Assembly: GCA_036395835.1 (NCBI GenBank)
Contig: DASWCW010000125.1
Location: 1-46,557, forward strand
DNA: 46,557 bases
Source of the DNA: AP-16 sp036395835
Lineage (GTDB): Bacteria; Pseudomonadota; Alphaproteobacteria; Rhizobiales; Xanthobacteraceae
Direction of reading: 5' to 3'
The notes under the pieces: model-generated
The model's input: only the letters and a program-made list of their open reading frames with translations
Databases searched by the model: none
What the model was told of the DNA's origin: nothing
Shown here: positions 15,710 through 23,685 of the stretch, in pieces
Numbering within the stretch: the first letter of the stretch is position 1
How the letters are laid out: every line of letters starts with the position of its first letter
Made by a program: the position numbers and the translations under genes

Positions 15710-17049
15710 CCAGCGGGGTCCTCATCCTGATCATGGCCGTGCTCTTCCTCGGGCTCGGCTATCTCGGCGTGCCGGTCGCGTTCGCGATCATGGCCGGCGT
15801 GTTCGTCGCCACCGCGCTCACCAAGGTGAGCCTGGCCTCGATCGTGGGCCAGCTGTTCCACGGCGTCGACGTCGAGGCGCTGCTGGCGGTGCCGTTCTTC
15901 CTGCTGGTCGGCGAGCTGATGACTGCGGCGAACATCACGCATCGCATGATCGATCTGGCGCAGACGCTGGTCGGACATTTCCGCGGCGGGCTGGCGCAGG
16001 TCGTCACGGTGTTCAGCATGTTCTTCGCCGGCATCTCCGGCTCGTCGACCGCGGACGTCGCGGTGCTCTCGCGCACCGTCGGCCCCGAGATGGACCGCGA
16101 AGGCTACGACCGGGCGTTCACCGCGGCGCTGATCGCGGCCGCTTCGACCATCGCCAATCTGATCCCGCCCAGCATCATGGCGGTGGTCTACGGCGCGACC
16201 GGGAACGTGTCGATCGGCGGGCTGTTCCTCGGCGGCATCGTGCCGGGGCTGCTGGTCGGCACCGGGCTGATGATCTACAGCCGGTTCTTCGGACCGATCG
16301 GCGTCATGCGCCAGCGCGCCTCGTTCGGCCAGTTCAGCGACGCGGCAAAGGCCTCGGCGCTGCCGCTGATGATCCCGATCATCATCCTGGGCGGCATTCT
16401 GTCGGGCTGGTTCACGCCGACCGAGGCCGGGCTAATCGCGGTCGCCTACATCGTGTTCGTGCTGATCCCGCTGGCCAACCGCGGCCATATCCGCAACCTG
16501 CCGCGGGATTTCGCCAATGCGGGGCTGCTCTACTCGATCCCGCTGGCGGCGGTGGCGGCGGCCTCGGCATTCGGCTGGATGCTGGCGTACCTGCGGGGGC
16601 CCGACGTGGTGGCCGGCTGGATCTCCAGCTTCGCCGGCACCAACCCGCTGGCCATCATGTTTCTCCTGGTCGCGTTGTTCGTCATCGTCGGCGACTTCAT
16701 CGATGCGGTGCCGGCGATCATCATCTTCATGCCGATCATCAGCGCGCTTACCGAGCTCGGTCAGATCAATCCGGTGCACATGGGCGTCGTGATCATCGTG
16801 ACGCTGGCGTTCGGCTTGATCACCCCGCCCTACGGGCTCTCGCTGCTGATGGCTTCGAAATTCGTCGGCGTAAGCTTCATGGCGGCGGTCATGCGCTCGC
16901 TGCCGCTCTACATCGTGTTCTTCGCCGTCATCGCGTTCTGCATCTTCTTTCCCGACGTGGTGCTGTGGATCCCCAAGAAGCTGCTGCCCGAATCGGTCGG
17001 CTGCTTCAAAAGCCCGAGCGGCATCGGCTACATCTGCCCGCAACTTTGA
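15706..17049 (+). CDS. dctM: TRAP transporter large permease (DctM family)
   Basis: The 447-residue polytopic protein is the ion-coupled channel subunit of the TRAP transporter. It has about twelve helices and the family blocks VPFFLLVGELMTAANIT, FFAGISGSSTADVAVL, PPSIMAVVYGATGNVSIG, GGILSGWFTPTEAG and LITPPYGLSLLM. The start is GTG at 15706, overlapping the dctQ stop (GTGA), so the two are translationally coupled. An in-frame read-through into dctQ is possible upstream but would translate dctQ out of frame, so it is not a fusion. The C-terminal tail contains two Cys. Confidence 0.93.
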   Translation: MTSGVLILIMAVLFLGLGYLGVPVAFAIMAGVFVATALTKVSLASIVGQLFHGVDVEALLAVPFFLLVGELMTAANITHRMIDLAQTLVGHFRGGLAQVVTVFSMFFAGISGSSTADVAVLSRTVGPEMDREGYDRAFTAALIAAASTIANLIPPSIMAVVYGATGNVSIGGLFLGGIVPGLLVGTGLMIYSRFFGPIGVMRQRASFGQFSDAAKASALPLMIPIIILGGILSGWFTPTEAGLIAVAYIVFVLIPLANRGHIRNLPRDFANAGLLYSIPLAAVAAASAFGWMLAYLRGPDVVAGWISSFAGTNPLAIMFLLVALFVIVGDFIDAVPAIIIFMPIISALTELGQINPVHMGVVIIVTLAFGLITPPYGLSLLMASKFVGVSFMAAVMRSLPLYIVFFAVIAFCIFFPDVVLWIPKKLLPESVGCFKSPSGIGYICPQL

Positions 17050-17060
17050 GACTCCCGACT

Positions 17061-17146
17061 CGTCATGGCCGGGCTTGTCCCGGCCATCCACGCGTTCATG
17101 TATTGGGCTCGGATCGTGGATGCCCGGCACAAGGCCGGGCATGACG
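17061..17146. repeat. Bradyrhizobium-type palindromic intergenic repeat
   Basis: Two imperfectly complementary 32-base arms, CGTCATGGCCGGGCTTGTCC... (17061-17092) and CGTGGATGCCCGGCACAAGG... (17115-17146), flank a 22-base spacer. The transcript would fold into a long hairpin after dctM. The CGTCATGGCCGGG-CTTGTCCCGG-CCATCCACG pattern is familiar from Bradyrhizobium and Rhodopseudomonas intergenic regions. It may act as bidirectional terminator for dctM and the convergent dehydrogenase gene. Confidence 0.75.
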
Positions 17147-17162
17147 GGCGAGATTAACCGGA

Positions 17163-18104
17163 TCAGGACCGCTCGTCGGAGGGTTGCGATCGCTTGTGCG
17201 CGCGAAGGGCGGCGAGTCTGTGGTCGCGCCAGCGCGCGCGCGCTTCGAGCCGCTCGCGGCTCGCCCCTTCGCCCCATTGCGCCAGCACACACGCGACGTT
17301 TTCGGGCGCGAACACCTCCGGCCCGGCGGGCGCCGCCTGCAGCCGCCGGTAAAAGCCGGCGTAGCGCGCGCAATAGTCGGCAATCCCGTCCGGCGCGTTG
17401 AGCTCGATGGTTGCGAACGGACCCAGGAACGACCAGCGCAAGCCGAGCCCGTCCTTCACGGTCTTGTCGAGATCCTGCGGCGAGACGTAACCCTCCTCCA
17501 CGAGCCGGAACGCTTCCGCGACGAGCGCGCCTTGCAGGCGGTTGAGAATGAAGCCGTCGATCTCGCGCCGCACGACGATGGGGACCTGGCCGATCCGGTC
17601 ATAAACCTCGCGCGCGCGCGAAATCGTGTCCGCGGCGGTCCAGGGTGCGCCCACGAGCTCGACCAAAGGCACCAGATGCGGCGGGTTCACCGGATGCGCG
17701 ACGAGGCAGCGCGAGCGGCCGGCGAGTTGCTCGGTGAAGCGGCTCGCGACGATCGCGGAAGTGGAGGAGGCGAGCACGATATGGTTCGGCGCGAGCCGGT
17801 CGAGCTCGCGGAAGATCGCCGTCTTGGCCTCGACCGTCTCGGGCAAGTTCTCCTGGACGAAATCGGCGCGCTCGACCGCCGCAGGCAAGTCCGCGGCGAC
17901 CCGCACGCGCGCGGCGGCCGCGGACGGATCGTCGAGCAAGCCGTGGGCGGCGAGATCCGCCAAGCCCGCCTCGATCGCAGCGTTCGCGTGCTCGGCTTGA
18001 CCGGGCGCGGAATCGTAAAGCGCGACGTCCCATCCGGTGCGCGCGAACACGATCGCCCACGATCGCCCGATCAGCCCGGCTCCGATGATCGCCACCTGCG
18101 GCAT
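17163..18104 (-). CDS. 3-hydroxyacyl-CoA dehydrogenase family protein
   Basis: The 313-residue protein has an N-terminal Rossmann domain (GAGLIGRSWA, 8-17) with NAD-specific acidic Asp31, ENLPE (85-89), SSTS (113-116), and HPVNPPHLVPLVE (137-149), followed by the helical C-terminal domain with the EIDGFILNRLQGALVAEAF helix. Length and motif spelling fit the single-domain L-3-hydroxyacyl-CoA dehydrogenase, carnitine dehydrogenase and L-gulonate 3-dehydrogenase (lambda-crystallin) group. The conserved catalytic His is in HPVNP. ATG at 18104. It stands alone, so whether its substrate is a CoA ester, carnitine or a sugar acid is open. Confidence 0.9.
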   Translation of the reverse strand: MPQVAIIGAGLIGRSWAIVFARTGWDVALYDSAPGQAEHANAAIEAGLADLAAHGLLDDPSAAAARVRVAADLPAAVERADFVQENLPETVEAKTAIFRELDRLAPNHIVLASSTSAIVASRFTEQLAGRSRCLVAHPVNPPHLVPLVELVGAPWTAADTISRAREVYDRIGQVPIVVRREIDGFILNRLQGALVAEAFRLVEEGYVSPQDLDKTVKDGLGLRWSFLGPFATIELNAPDGIADYCARYAGFYRRLQAAPAGPEVFAPENVACVLAQWGEGASRERLEARARWRDHRLAALRAHKRSQPSDERS

Positions 18105-18166
18105 CGCACTCTCCCATGTATCAGCTCAAGAGGAGTAGCACTCGCTCGCAAAAGCCGAGTTTCACC

Positions 18167-18210
18167 TTGACCATCTCCCTTATTCGGACTAGATATATGA
18201 CTAGTCATAT
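18167..18210 (+). promoter_or_regulatory. promoter with palindromic operator for the toxin-antitoxin pair
   Basis: TTGACC (18167-18172) is separated by 17 bases from TAGATA (18190-18195), a reasonable sigma-70 promoter. The -10 region runs into a perfect 16-bp palindrome ATATGACTAGTCATAT (18195-18210). Antitoxins of this type usually repress their own operon by binding such a palindrome. Confidence 0.7.
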
Positions 18211-18229
18211 TCTTCTGGGATTGGAAGCC

Positions 18230-18487
18230 ATGCGAAATTGGCCCGTACAGGACGCCAAGGCGCGTTTTAGCGAGTTGCTCGACACCTGTCTGCGCGAGGG
18301 GCCACAGCTGGTGACCAAACGCGGCGCAGAAACCGCTGTCCTCGTGCCCGTGAGGGACTGGCGGCGGCTGCAACGGTCTGCTCGCCCCACGCTGAAAGAC
18401 TTGCTTCTGGCCGATAAGCCGCGAGCGGACATTCCGGTGCCGCCACGCGGTCGCCGGCGCCGTCGAGCACCCCTCAGGTTTGCCTAA
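18230..18487 (+). CDS. Phd/YefM-type antitoxin
   Basis: The 85-residue protein starts NWPVQDAKARFSELLDTC and continues TKRGAETAVLVPVRDWRRL, the canonical Phd/YefM antitoxin fold that binds DNA at its N-terminus and neutralises the toxin with its C-terminus. The tail is unusually basic (PPRGRRRRRAPLRFA). The ATG at 18230 is preferred over an in-frame ATG at 18197, because the latter lies inside the operator palindrome; GGAAG precedes 18230 closely. It is followed after 5 bases by the PIN toxin gene. Confidence 0.88.
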   Translation: MRNWPVQDAKARFSELLDTCLREGPQLVTKRGAETAVLVPVRDWRRLQRSARPTLKDLLLADKPRADIPVPPRGRRRRRAPLRFA

Positions 18488-18492
18488 ATCTC

Positions 18493-18912
18493 GTGTTTCT
18501 CCTCGATACCAACGTAGTGTCGGAGCTTCGCCGGGCGCGCCCGCACGCAGCCGTCCTCGCTTGGTTACGCAGCGTGTCCGATTCTGAGCTTCATGTCTCT
18601 GCGGTCACGATCGGTGAGATTCAGGCTGGAATCGAGATCACGCGCGAGCAAGATTCGGTCAAAGCCCTAGAAATCGAAGCATGGCTCGACCTTATCACTG
18701 ATACGTACAACGTGCTGCCCATGGATGCACGCAGCTTCCGACTTTGGGCGCGCCTCATGCATCGCCGGCCGCGAGCCCTTCATGAGGACGCAATGATCGC
18801 CGCGACGGCCGAAGCGCATAACCTCATTGTCGTGACACGCAACGTTCGAGATTTCGAGCAGCTCGGTGTCCGTAACCTGAATCCCTTTTCTCCGGCCGCG
18901 CGTCGTGAGTAG
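18493..18912 (+). CDS. PIN-domain toxin (VapC/FitB-like)
   Basis: The 139-residue PIN-domain ribonuclease has the acidic active site Asp5 (LLDTNVVSEL), Glu42 (IGEIQAGI), Asp99 (HEDAMIAA) and Asp120 (TRNVRDF), all in the expected order. VapC-type toxins cleave tRNA or other RNA when freed from their antitoxin. It starts at a GTG 5 bases after the antitoxin stop. The pair has lower GC than its surroundings (for example AATCTCGTGTTTCTCC and ATCACTGATACG stretches), in line with recent horizontal arrival. Confidence 0.92.
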   Translation: MFLLDTNVVSELRRARPHAAVLAWLRSVSDSELHVSAVTIGEIQAGIEITREQDSVKALEIEAWLDLITDTYNVLPMDARSFRLWARLMHRRPRALHEDAMIAATAEAHNLIVVTRNVRDFEQLGVRNLNPFSPAARRE

Positions 18913-18944
18913 CAAGATCGCTTGCCGCTCATACGCCCCCGGCT

Positions 18945-20174
18945 TTACCTCGGGACGTCCTGCGTCCTCCCCGCGAGCAGCAGGATCGCGCAGCTCAGGG
19001 CGGACGCGGCGGAAACCACCAGATAGGGCAGGGTATAGCCGCCGCTCGCCTCATAGATCACCCCGATCAGCGCCGGGCCGCCCGCCACGCCCGCCGCCGT
19101 GATGAGGTTCGACACCGAATAGATGCGGCCATAATGGCGCGTGCCGAAGGCCTCGGCGAGCAGCAGCGGCTGCAGCATAAGCACGTTGCCCACCGTGATG
19201 CCGAACACCACGGCGCCCACCAGAAGCAGGCTCTTGGCCGCGAACGCGAGCAGCGCGAGCGCCAGCGCTTGCGCCAGCAGCATGCCGACCGCGAACGCGC
19301 GGGTCGGCAGCTTGAGCAGCAGCCAGCCGCCGGCGAGCCGGCCGACCACGCTGGCGCTCGCCAGCAGCGCCAATGCCAGCGCGGCGATGCCGGGGCTCTC
19401 GCGCGTGCTCGCCAGCCGAAACAAATGGGTGATGGCGCCGACCTGCGCGCCCAGGCCGAACAGATACGCGGCGGTGACGCCCAGGAAGAACCGGCTGCGG
19501 CGGGCCTGCGCGTAGGATACGTTGCGCGGCAGCGCGATGCTCGAGCCGCGCTGCGCGAATTTCGATCCGTCCGGCACGAGCCCCATCTCCTGCGGGCTCG
19601 ATCGCACGACCGCTGCGGTTACCGGCACGACGCCGAGAAAGAACGTGAGCCCGAGCCAGGGCGCGGCCCCGGCGATGCCCCAGCGCTGGATCAGGAAGGC
19701 GCAGAGCGGCGTGATCAGCACGCCGCCGAGCGACAGTCCGGTCGAGGCGATGGAGAGGGCGAGCGCCCGACGCGCCTCGAACCAGCGCGCCACGATGGTC
19801 GTCGCGGGCACCAAGCCGCAGAAGCCATAACAGAAGCCGTACACCAGATGGAACACATAGAGCTGCCACGGCCGCTGCAGCAGGGAGAGCGAGCCGAGCG
19901 CGATCGCGCTCACGCAAGCGCCGAAGATCATGATCAGGCGGGCATCGATGCGATCCATCAGCCGCCCGGCGAACACGCCGCCCGCGCCGGAGGCGATGAA
20001 GAAGCTCGCGGTCGCGCCGCTCGTGAGCGCTACCGGAAACCCGCGCTCGGCCACGAAGGCGTCGAGCAGCACCGAAAGGTTGTAGAAAGCCAAGCCCGAG
20101 GTCGTCATCAGCACGAAGCCGACGGCGTAAACGACGTACCAGCCGTAGAAGGCCCGCAGGCGCCAATCAACCAT
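18945..20174 (-). CDS. MFS transporter (OFA/monocarboxylate-like)
   Basis: The 409-residue permease has about twelve helices. The beginning FYGWYVVYAVGFVLMTTSGLAFYNLSVLL and the FAGRLMDRIDARLIM motif-A loop after helix 2, with the R-D/R pattern and RWFEARRALALSIASTGLSLGG after helix 4, match the oxalate/formate-antiporter and monocarboxylate-porter-like branch of the MFS. The ATG at 20174 is chosen because a 24-residue extension upstream is basic and unlike homologues; its ribosome-binding site is weak. Substrate unknown, probably a small organic acid. Confidence 0.87.
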   Translation of the reverse strand: MVDWRLRAFYGWYVVYAVGFVLMTTSGLAFYNLSVLLDAFVAERGFPVALTSGATASFFIASGAGGVFAGRLMDRIDARLIMIFGACVSAIALGSLSLLQRPWQLYVFHLVYGFCYGFCGLVPATTIVARWFEARRALALSIASTGLSLGGVLITPLCAFLIQRWGIAGAAPWLGLTFFLGVVPVTAAVVRSSPQEMGLVPDGSKFAQRGSSIALPRNVSYAQARRSRFFLGVTAAYLFGLGAQVGAITHLFRLASTRESPGIAALALALLASASVVGRLAGGWLLLKLPTRAFAVGMLLAQALALALLAFAAKSLLLVGAVVFGITVGNVLMLQPLLLAEAFGTRHYGRIYSVSNLITAAGVAGGPALIGVIYEASGGYTLPYLVVSAASALSCAILLLAGRTQDVPR

Positions 20175-20262
20175 GATCGCTCGAGCCGGGGCGGAAGCAA
20201 ATTTCCGCCGTGGCGGAATGCGGCGACGGACCGGGAGCTTACTCAAAGATATGCGGCAATGC

Positions 20263-21570
20263 TCACAGAATTGCCGCCAGGACCATGGCAGCGGAGGCGG
20301 CAGCCATCACGGCGGTTGCGGTCCAGCCGAAGATCTGGAGCCCGCGACCGATGACGAAACGCCCCATGATGCGTTTTCTCGTCGCCATCAGCATGATGAT
20401 CGCCATCACCGGCGCGGCGACGATGCCGTTGACGACGGCACTGAGAAACAGCGCCCGGATAGGATCCACGGGCAGAAAATTGAGCAGCACTCCGCCCATC
20501 GTGGCGATCGCGATGGTGCCGTAGAACGCCCGCGCGTGCTGCGGCTGCTTGGCGAGGCCGATCGGCCATTTGCGCGCCTCGGACAAGGCGTACGCCGTCG
20601 AGCCGGCCAGCACCGGAATGGCAAGCATGCCGGTCCCGACGATGCCCAACGCGAACAGAACGAAGGCGAAATCGCCCGCCAGCGGCTTGAGCGCCGCCGC
20701 GGCCTGGGCCGACGTGCGGATGTCGTGCATTCCCTCGGCGTGCAGCGTCGCCGCCGTCGTGGCGATGATCGCCAGCGCGACGAGATTGGAAACCGCCATG
20801 CCGATATAGGTGTCGGCGCGAATGCGGTCGATGGCCGAGGCGCCCTGGCGCGGCGCTTTGGTCAGGGCCTGCCGCCCGGGATGCGCGCGGATGTCCTCGC
20901 ATTCCTGGGCGGCCTGCCAGAAGAACAGATACGGGCTGATGGTGGTGCCCAACACCGCCACCACGGTGGTCCAGAATTGGGAATCGGAGGAAAAGCTGGG
21001 CACGAGCACGCCGCGCACGAGCTCGAGCCAATCGAGCTTGACCACCAGCAACGCCGCGAAATACGCGAACAGCGACAGCGTCATCCATTTCAGGAACGGC
21101 GCGTAGCGGGCGTATGACACGAAGATCTGCAGGCCGGCGCAGATCGCCGCCAGCAGCACCACATAGACGGCGCGAGATCCGCCGATCAGCAGTTGGATCG
21201 CGTCGCCCATGGCGCTGAGATCCGCGCCGATGTTGATGGTGTTGGTGAGAAACAGCAGCCCGACGACCGCATGGACCAGCCAGCCGGGATAATGCTCGCG
21301 GATCGTGCCGGCGATGCCGTGGCCGGTGGTGCGGCCGATCCGGGCGCTGGTCTCCTGAATGGCTACCATCAGCGGATAGCTGAACAGCATGGTCCAGCCG
21401 ATGGAGAATCCGAACTGAGCGCCCGCCTGCGAATAGGTGCCGATGCCGCTGGGATCGTCGTCGGAGGCGCCGGTGATGAGACCCGGGCCGAGCGCGTTGA
21501 GGATGCGTTTGTGAATGGGAGGTTTGTCGAGGCCCGTCGTGCGACTCCGCCTCGCGTCGTGCAGAACCAT
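20263..21570 (-). CDS. NRAMP-family divalent metal transporter with altered motifs
   Basis: The 435-residue protein has eleven predicted helices and NRAMP architecture, with the N-terminal GPGLITGASDDDPSGIGTYSQAGAQFG block. Classical NRAMPs have DPGN in TM1 and M-P-H in TM6, whose Asp, Asn and Met bind manganese or iron. Here the corresponding sequences read DPSG (39-42) and ISPY (211-214), so the Asn and Met ligands are replaced. This variant is frequent in proteobacteria and is related to the NRMT branch proposed for magnesium/manganese. The first ATG (21570) has AAGG upstream. Metal specificity is inferred only. The next upstream gene is a 60-residue membrane protein, 155 bases away. Confidence 0.88.
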   Translation of the reverse strand: MVLHDARRSRTTGLDKPPIHKRILNALGPGLITGASDDDPSGIGTYSQAGAQFGFSIGWTMLFSYPLMVAIQETSARIGRTTGHGIAGTIREHYPGWLVHAVVGLLFLTNTINIGADLSAMGDAIQLLIGGSRAVYVVLLAAICAGLQIFVSYARYAPFLKWMTLSLFAYFAALLVVKLDWLELVRGVLVPSFSSDSQFWTTVVAVLGTTISPYLFFWQAAQECEDIRAHPGRQALTKAPRQGASAIDRIRADTYIGMAVSNLVALAIIATTAATLHAEGMHDIRTSAQAAAALKPLAGDFAFVLFALGIVGTGMLAIPVLAGSTAYALSEARKWPIGLAKQPQHARAFYGTIAIATMGGVLLNFLPVDPIRALFLSAVVNGIVAAPVMAIIMLMATRKRIMGRFVIGRGLQIFGWTATAVMAAASAAMVLAAIL

Positions 21571-21725
21571 CGCGCTGCCTTGTGCGAACTCGGGACGCGG
21601 ACTAACGCCTTGTCGGAAAATAAGTTCCGGCTTTCACCCAGGCTCCCGCGAGGCCCGCGCGCGTCAAGCAAACGCCGCCGAGCGAACCTGCCCGGCGGCG
21701 CCGATTGCGACCGCTCGTGCCGCTA

Positions 21726-21908
21726 TCAGGGCGGCAGGATGAGCACGGGACCGTCCGCGGCAGCTGCCGCCGCCGTGTTCGGATCGGCGCTGCCGAGCAG
21801 TGCGATCAGCGCGATCATCGCAAAGACAACCAGGCCGAGGACGACGAGCGCGATCACCGCGTCCACGACGAAGCTTCTGTTCCCGCTGTGCCAAGCGGCG
21901 AAATACAT
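21726..21908 (-). CDS. small single-pass membrane protein
   Basis: A 60-residue frame with a strongly hydrophobic stretch (residues 14-38, VVDAVIALVVLGLVVFAMIAL) and a short Ala-rich polar tail. Codon use is GC-rich in third positions, as in the neighbours. The start ATG at 21908 has only a poor ribosome-binding site. No family is recognised; it could be a small membrane regulator or an accidental frame. Confidence 0.5.
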   Translation of the reverse strand: MYFAAWHSGNRSFVVDAVIALVVLGLVVFAMIALIALLGSADPNTAAAAAADGPVLILPP

Positions 21909-22055
21909 CCTGGGAGTGATCGAAGAGCGTCGGCATCGGATACTCCTACTTGTTTCTGGTGCGCTGTGTCCCGCCCCCTGCTTGTTGCGCCGGCTCCGGA
22001 ATTCCCGACGCGCGGTCGGCGCATCGGCGATCTCCGCGCCGGTAGATCGCCCCTC

Positions 22056-22265
22056 CTAATTCGAGCTCGAGCGAACCAAATGGCGATAGCGGTGAATCTC
22101 GCGCTCGGCTTGGCGGATCTGCCAGCCGTGCAGAGTCTCCAGGGCCTGCGCGAGAAGCTTGTTGAATCCGTCCGCAGCATGGCTCAGCCGAGCGGCGAAG
22201 CCTCGCGCGCCGCCGGCAGAGAGCTGCTCGGGGAAGTCGTGAAGGTGTCGAGCTGACGACCGCAT
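22056..22265 (-). CDS. small basic DUF1127-like protein
   Basis: The 69-residue protein has a good ribosome-binding site (GAGGA before ATG 22265). Its C-terminal half, LHGWQIRQAEREIHRYRHLV, resembles the W-x-R-R-x-RxL pattern of DUF1127 proteins, short Arg-rich proteins of alphaproteobacteria that in some cases bind RNA. The N-terminal half (RSSARHLHDFPEQLSAGG) is unrecognised. A perfect TGTGA-N6-TCACA palindrome lies 76 bases upstream, which suggests control by a CRP-like regulator. Confidence 0.62.
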   Translation of the reverse strand: MRSSARHLHDFPEQLSAGGARGFAARLSHAADGFNKLLAQALETLHGWQIRQAEREIHRYRHLVRSSSN

Positions 22266-22340
22266 TGGATCCTCAGGTTCGGGTCCGTTCGGATGGCTCG
22301 AAGCGTGGGGCCACCATAGAGCGGGATCGAGCCGAGCCTT

Positions 22341-22356
22341 TGTGAGGCAAATCACA
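22341..22356. promoter_or_regulatory. CRP-like binding site upstream of the small DUF1127-like gene
   Basis: TGTGA-GGCAAA-TCACA (22341-22345 and 22352-22356) is a perfect match to the classic CRP half-site spacing (TGTGA-N6-TCACA). It is centred about 83 bases upstream of the ATG at 22265. Confidence 0.6.
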
Positions 22357-22501
22357 CGGCCGGAAAAAATCCGCCGGCCGGGCAACGCCGGCGGGATCGA
22401 TCTGCCAAGCGGTGGAATTCAGGCTGCGGCCGGCGGGGCAAGCGCACCGGCAAAAGCAAATCTCGTCGGGGGTGTCGCGGCTGGAGCTATCTAGGAGCTA
22501 T

Positions 22502-23425
22502 CTAGAAGCGCAATGTCATGCCCTCGGCCGCAACCACGGTCCCCGGGCGTTGCGCCTTCGCGTCTCGGCCGATCCGATCGAGTCGGTCGTCGACGTGCTC
22601 CGGATCGTGATGAAAAATGGCGAGCAGCTTGGCATCGGCGGCATTCGCCAGACGCACCCCTTGCTGCCAGGTCGAGTGTCCCCAGCCGACATGGGCCGGG
22701 TATTCCTCCTCGGTGTAGTTGCAATCATAGATCATCAGATCGACGTCGCGCGCGAGCTGCAACACGTTCTTGTCGAGCGCGCCGGGTCGATGCTCGGTAT
22801 CGGTGATGTAGGCGATCGCGCTCTTGCCGTATTCGAGCCGGTACCCGGTCGCGCCGCCCGGGTGATTGAGCGGCGCCGTCCGCAAGGTCACGCCGGGATG
22901 CGGCTTGAGCACGTCGCCGGCGTAAAAGTCGTGATACTCGATGCCGGCCTTGAAGGAGTCCGGACCCATGGGGAACAGCGGCTCGGACATCATCTGGCCG
23001 ATCGCCTGCACGATCCGGCGCGAGGGCAGCAGATTGCCGCCCCACAACCGCAACCGGGTGCTCGGATCGTACATCGGCGCAAAGAACGGCAGCCCGCAGA
23101 CGTGATCGATATGGAAATGGCTGAAGAACAGGTCGGCATCGGTCCGCCGCCCGGATTCCGCCAGCAGGTTGCCCAACGGCCGCAAGCCGGTGCCGCCATC
23201 GAAAATGAGCACCCGATCGCCACAACGCACTTCCACGCAGGAAGTGTTGCCGCCGTAGCGCGCAACCTCGGGCTCCGGGCAAGCGAGGCTCCCGCGAACT
23301 CCCCAAAACTGCACCGTCATGGCGGCGCTGGGTTTCCAGCGAGTGGTTCGAACCTCCACGGCGGGGGGTTCGGACGGCGCACCTTCCCCAATCACGGTCG
23401 TGGAACCTCCGTACCCGTGCGTCAT
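22502..23425 (-). CDS. MBL-fold metallo-hydrolase
   Basis: The 307-residue protein has the metallo-beta-lactamase metal motif HFHIDH (103-108), the opening WGVRGSLACPEPEVARYGGNTSCVEV (42-66), DGGTGLRPLG, and downstream metal-binding ITDTEH and FHHDPEH. The WGVRGS-P-YGGNT-C-EV-IFD-GTG pattern is shared with the PhnP/cAMP-phosphodiesterase-like branch, so it is probably a phosphodiesterase or related hydrolase (inference). The ATG at 23425 follows AAGG; an ATG at 23320 gives a shorter form with no better site. A perfect CRP-type palindrome lies 92 bases upstream. Confidence 0.85.
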   Translation of the reverse strand: MTHGYGGSTTVIGEGAPSEPPAVEVRTTRWKPSAAMTVQFWGVRGSLACPEPEVARYGGNTSCVEVRCGDRVLIFDGGTGLRPLGNLLAESGRRTDADLFFSHFHIDHVCGLPFFAPMYDPSTRLRLWGGNLLPSRRIVQAIGQMMSEPLFPMGPDSFKAGIEYHDFYAGDVLKPHPGVTLRTAPLNHPGGATGYRLEYGKSAIAYITDTEHRPGALDKNVLQLARDVDLMIYDCNYTEEEYPAHVGWGHSTWQQGVRLANAADAKLLAIFHHDPEHVDDRLDRIGRDAKAQRPGTVVAAEGMTLRF

Positions 23426-23503
23426 TTTTTTCAACCTTAAAGCGATTCTTGAGGCGCGGGAAGCGGTGCGCCTTTCCCCATTGAGTGGAGAATGCAGGAC
23501 CTT

Positions 23504-23532
23504 GGGCTCGAGCCCCTGTGACCTAGGTCACA
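23504..23532. promoter_or_regulatory. CRP-like palindrome and adjacent GC palindrome upstream of the MBL-fold gene
   Basis: TGTGACCTAGGTCACA (23517-23532) is a perfect 16-bp palindrome with the TGTGA-N6-TCACA core, and GGGCTCGAGCCC (23504-23515) is a second perfect palindrome directly beside it. The first is centred about 99 bases upstream of the MBL-fold start and lies between that gene and the Crp-type regulator gene. Confidence 0.7.
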
Positions 23533-23685
23533 CCCGTCGGTGGGAACTGGGGGCTGTGGAAAAAGCGGCCCGCGGCGGAAAACGCGGCGGTCGCCGCCCG
23601 CAAGTCGGCGGTGAAGGCTTGAATGTGCTCGGTTTTTCGAGGCGACCGGACCCGCAACCCGGGACCGGTCGGCCGGCGGCCGGTC

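Noticed and set aside
20173..21117. Plus-strand frame opposite the NRAMP gene
   Set aside because: Composition is His/Arg/Gln-rich, a reverse-complement shadow of hydrophobic transporter sequence.
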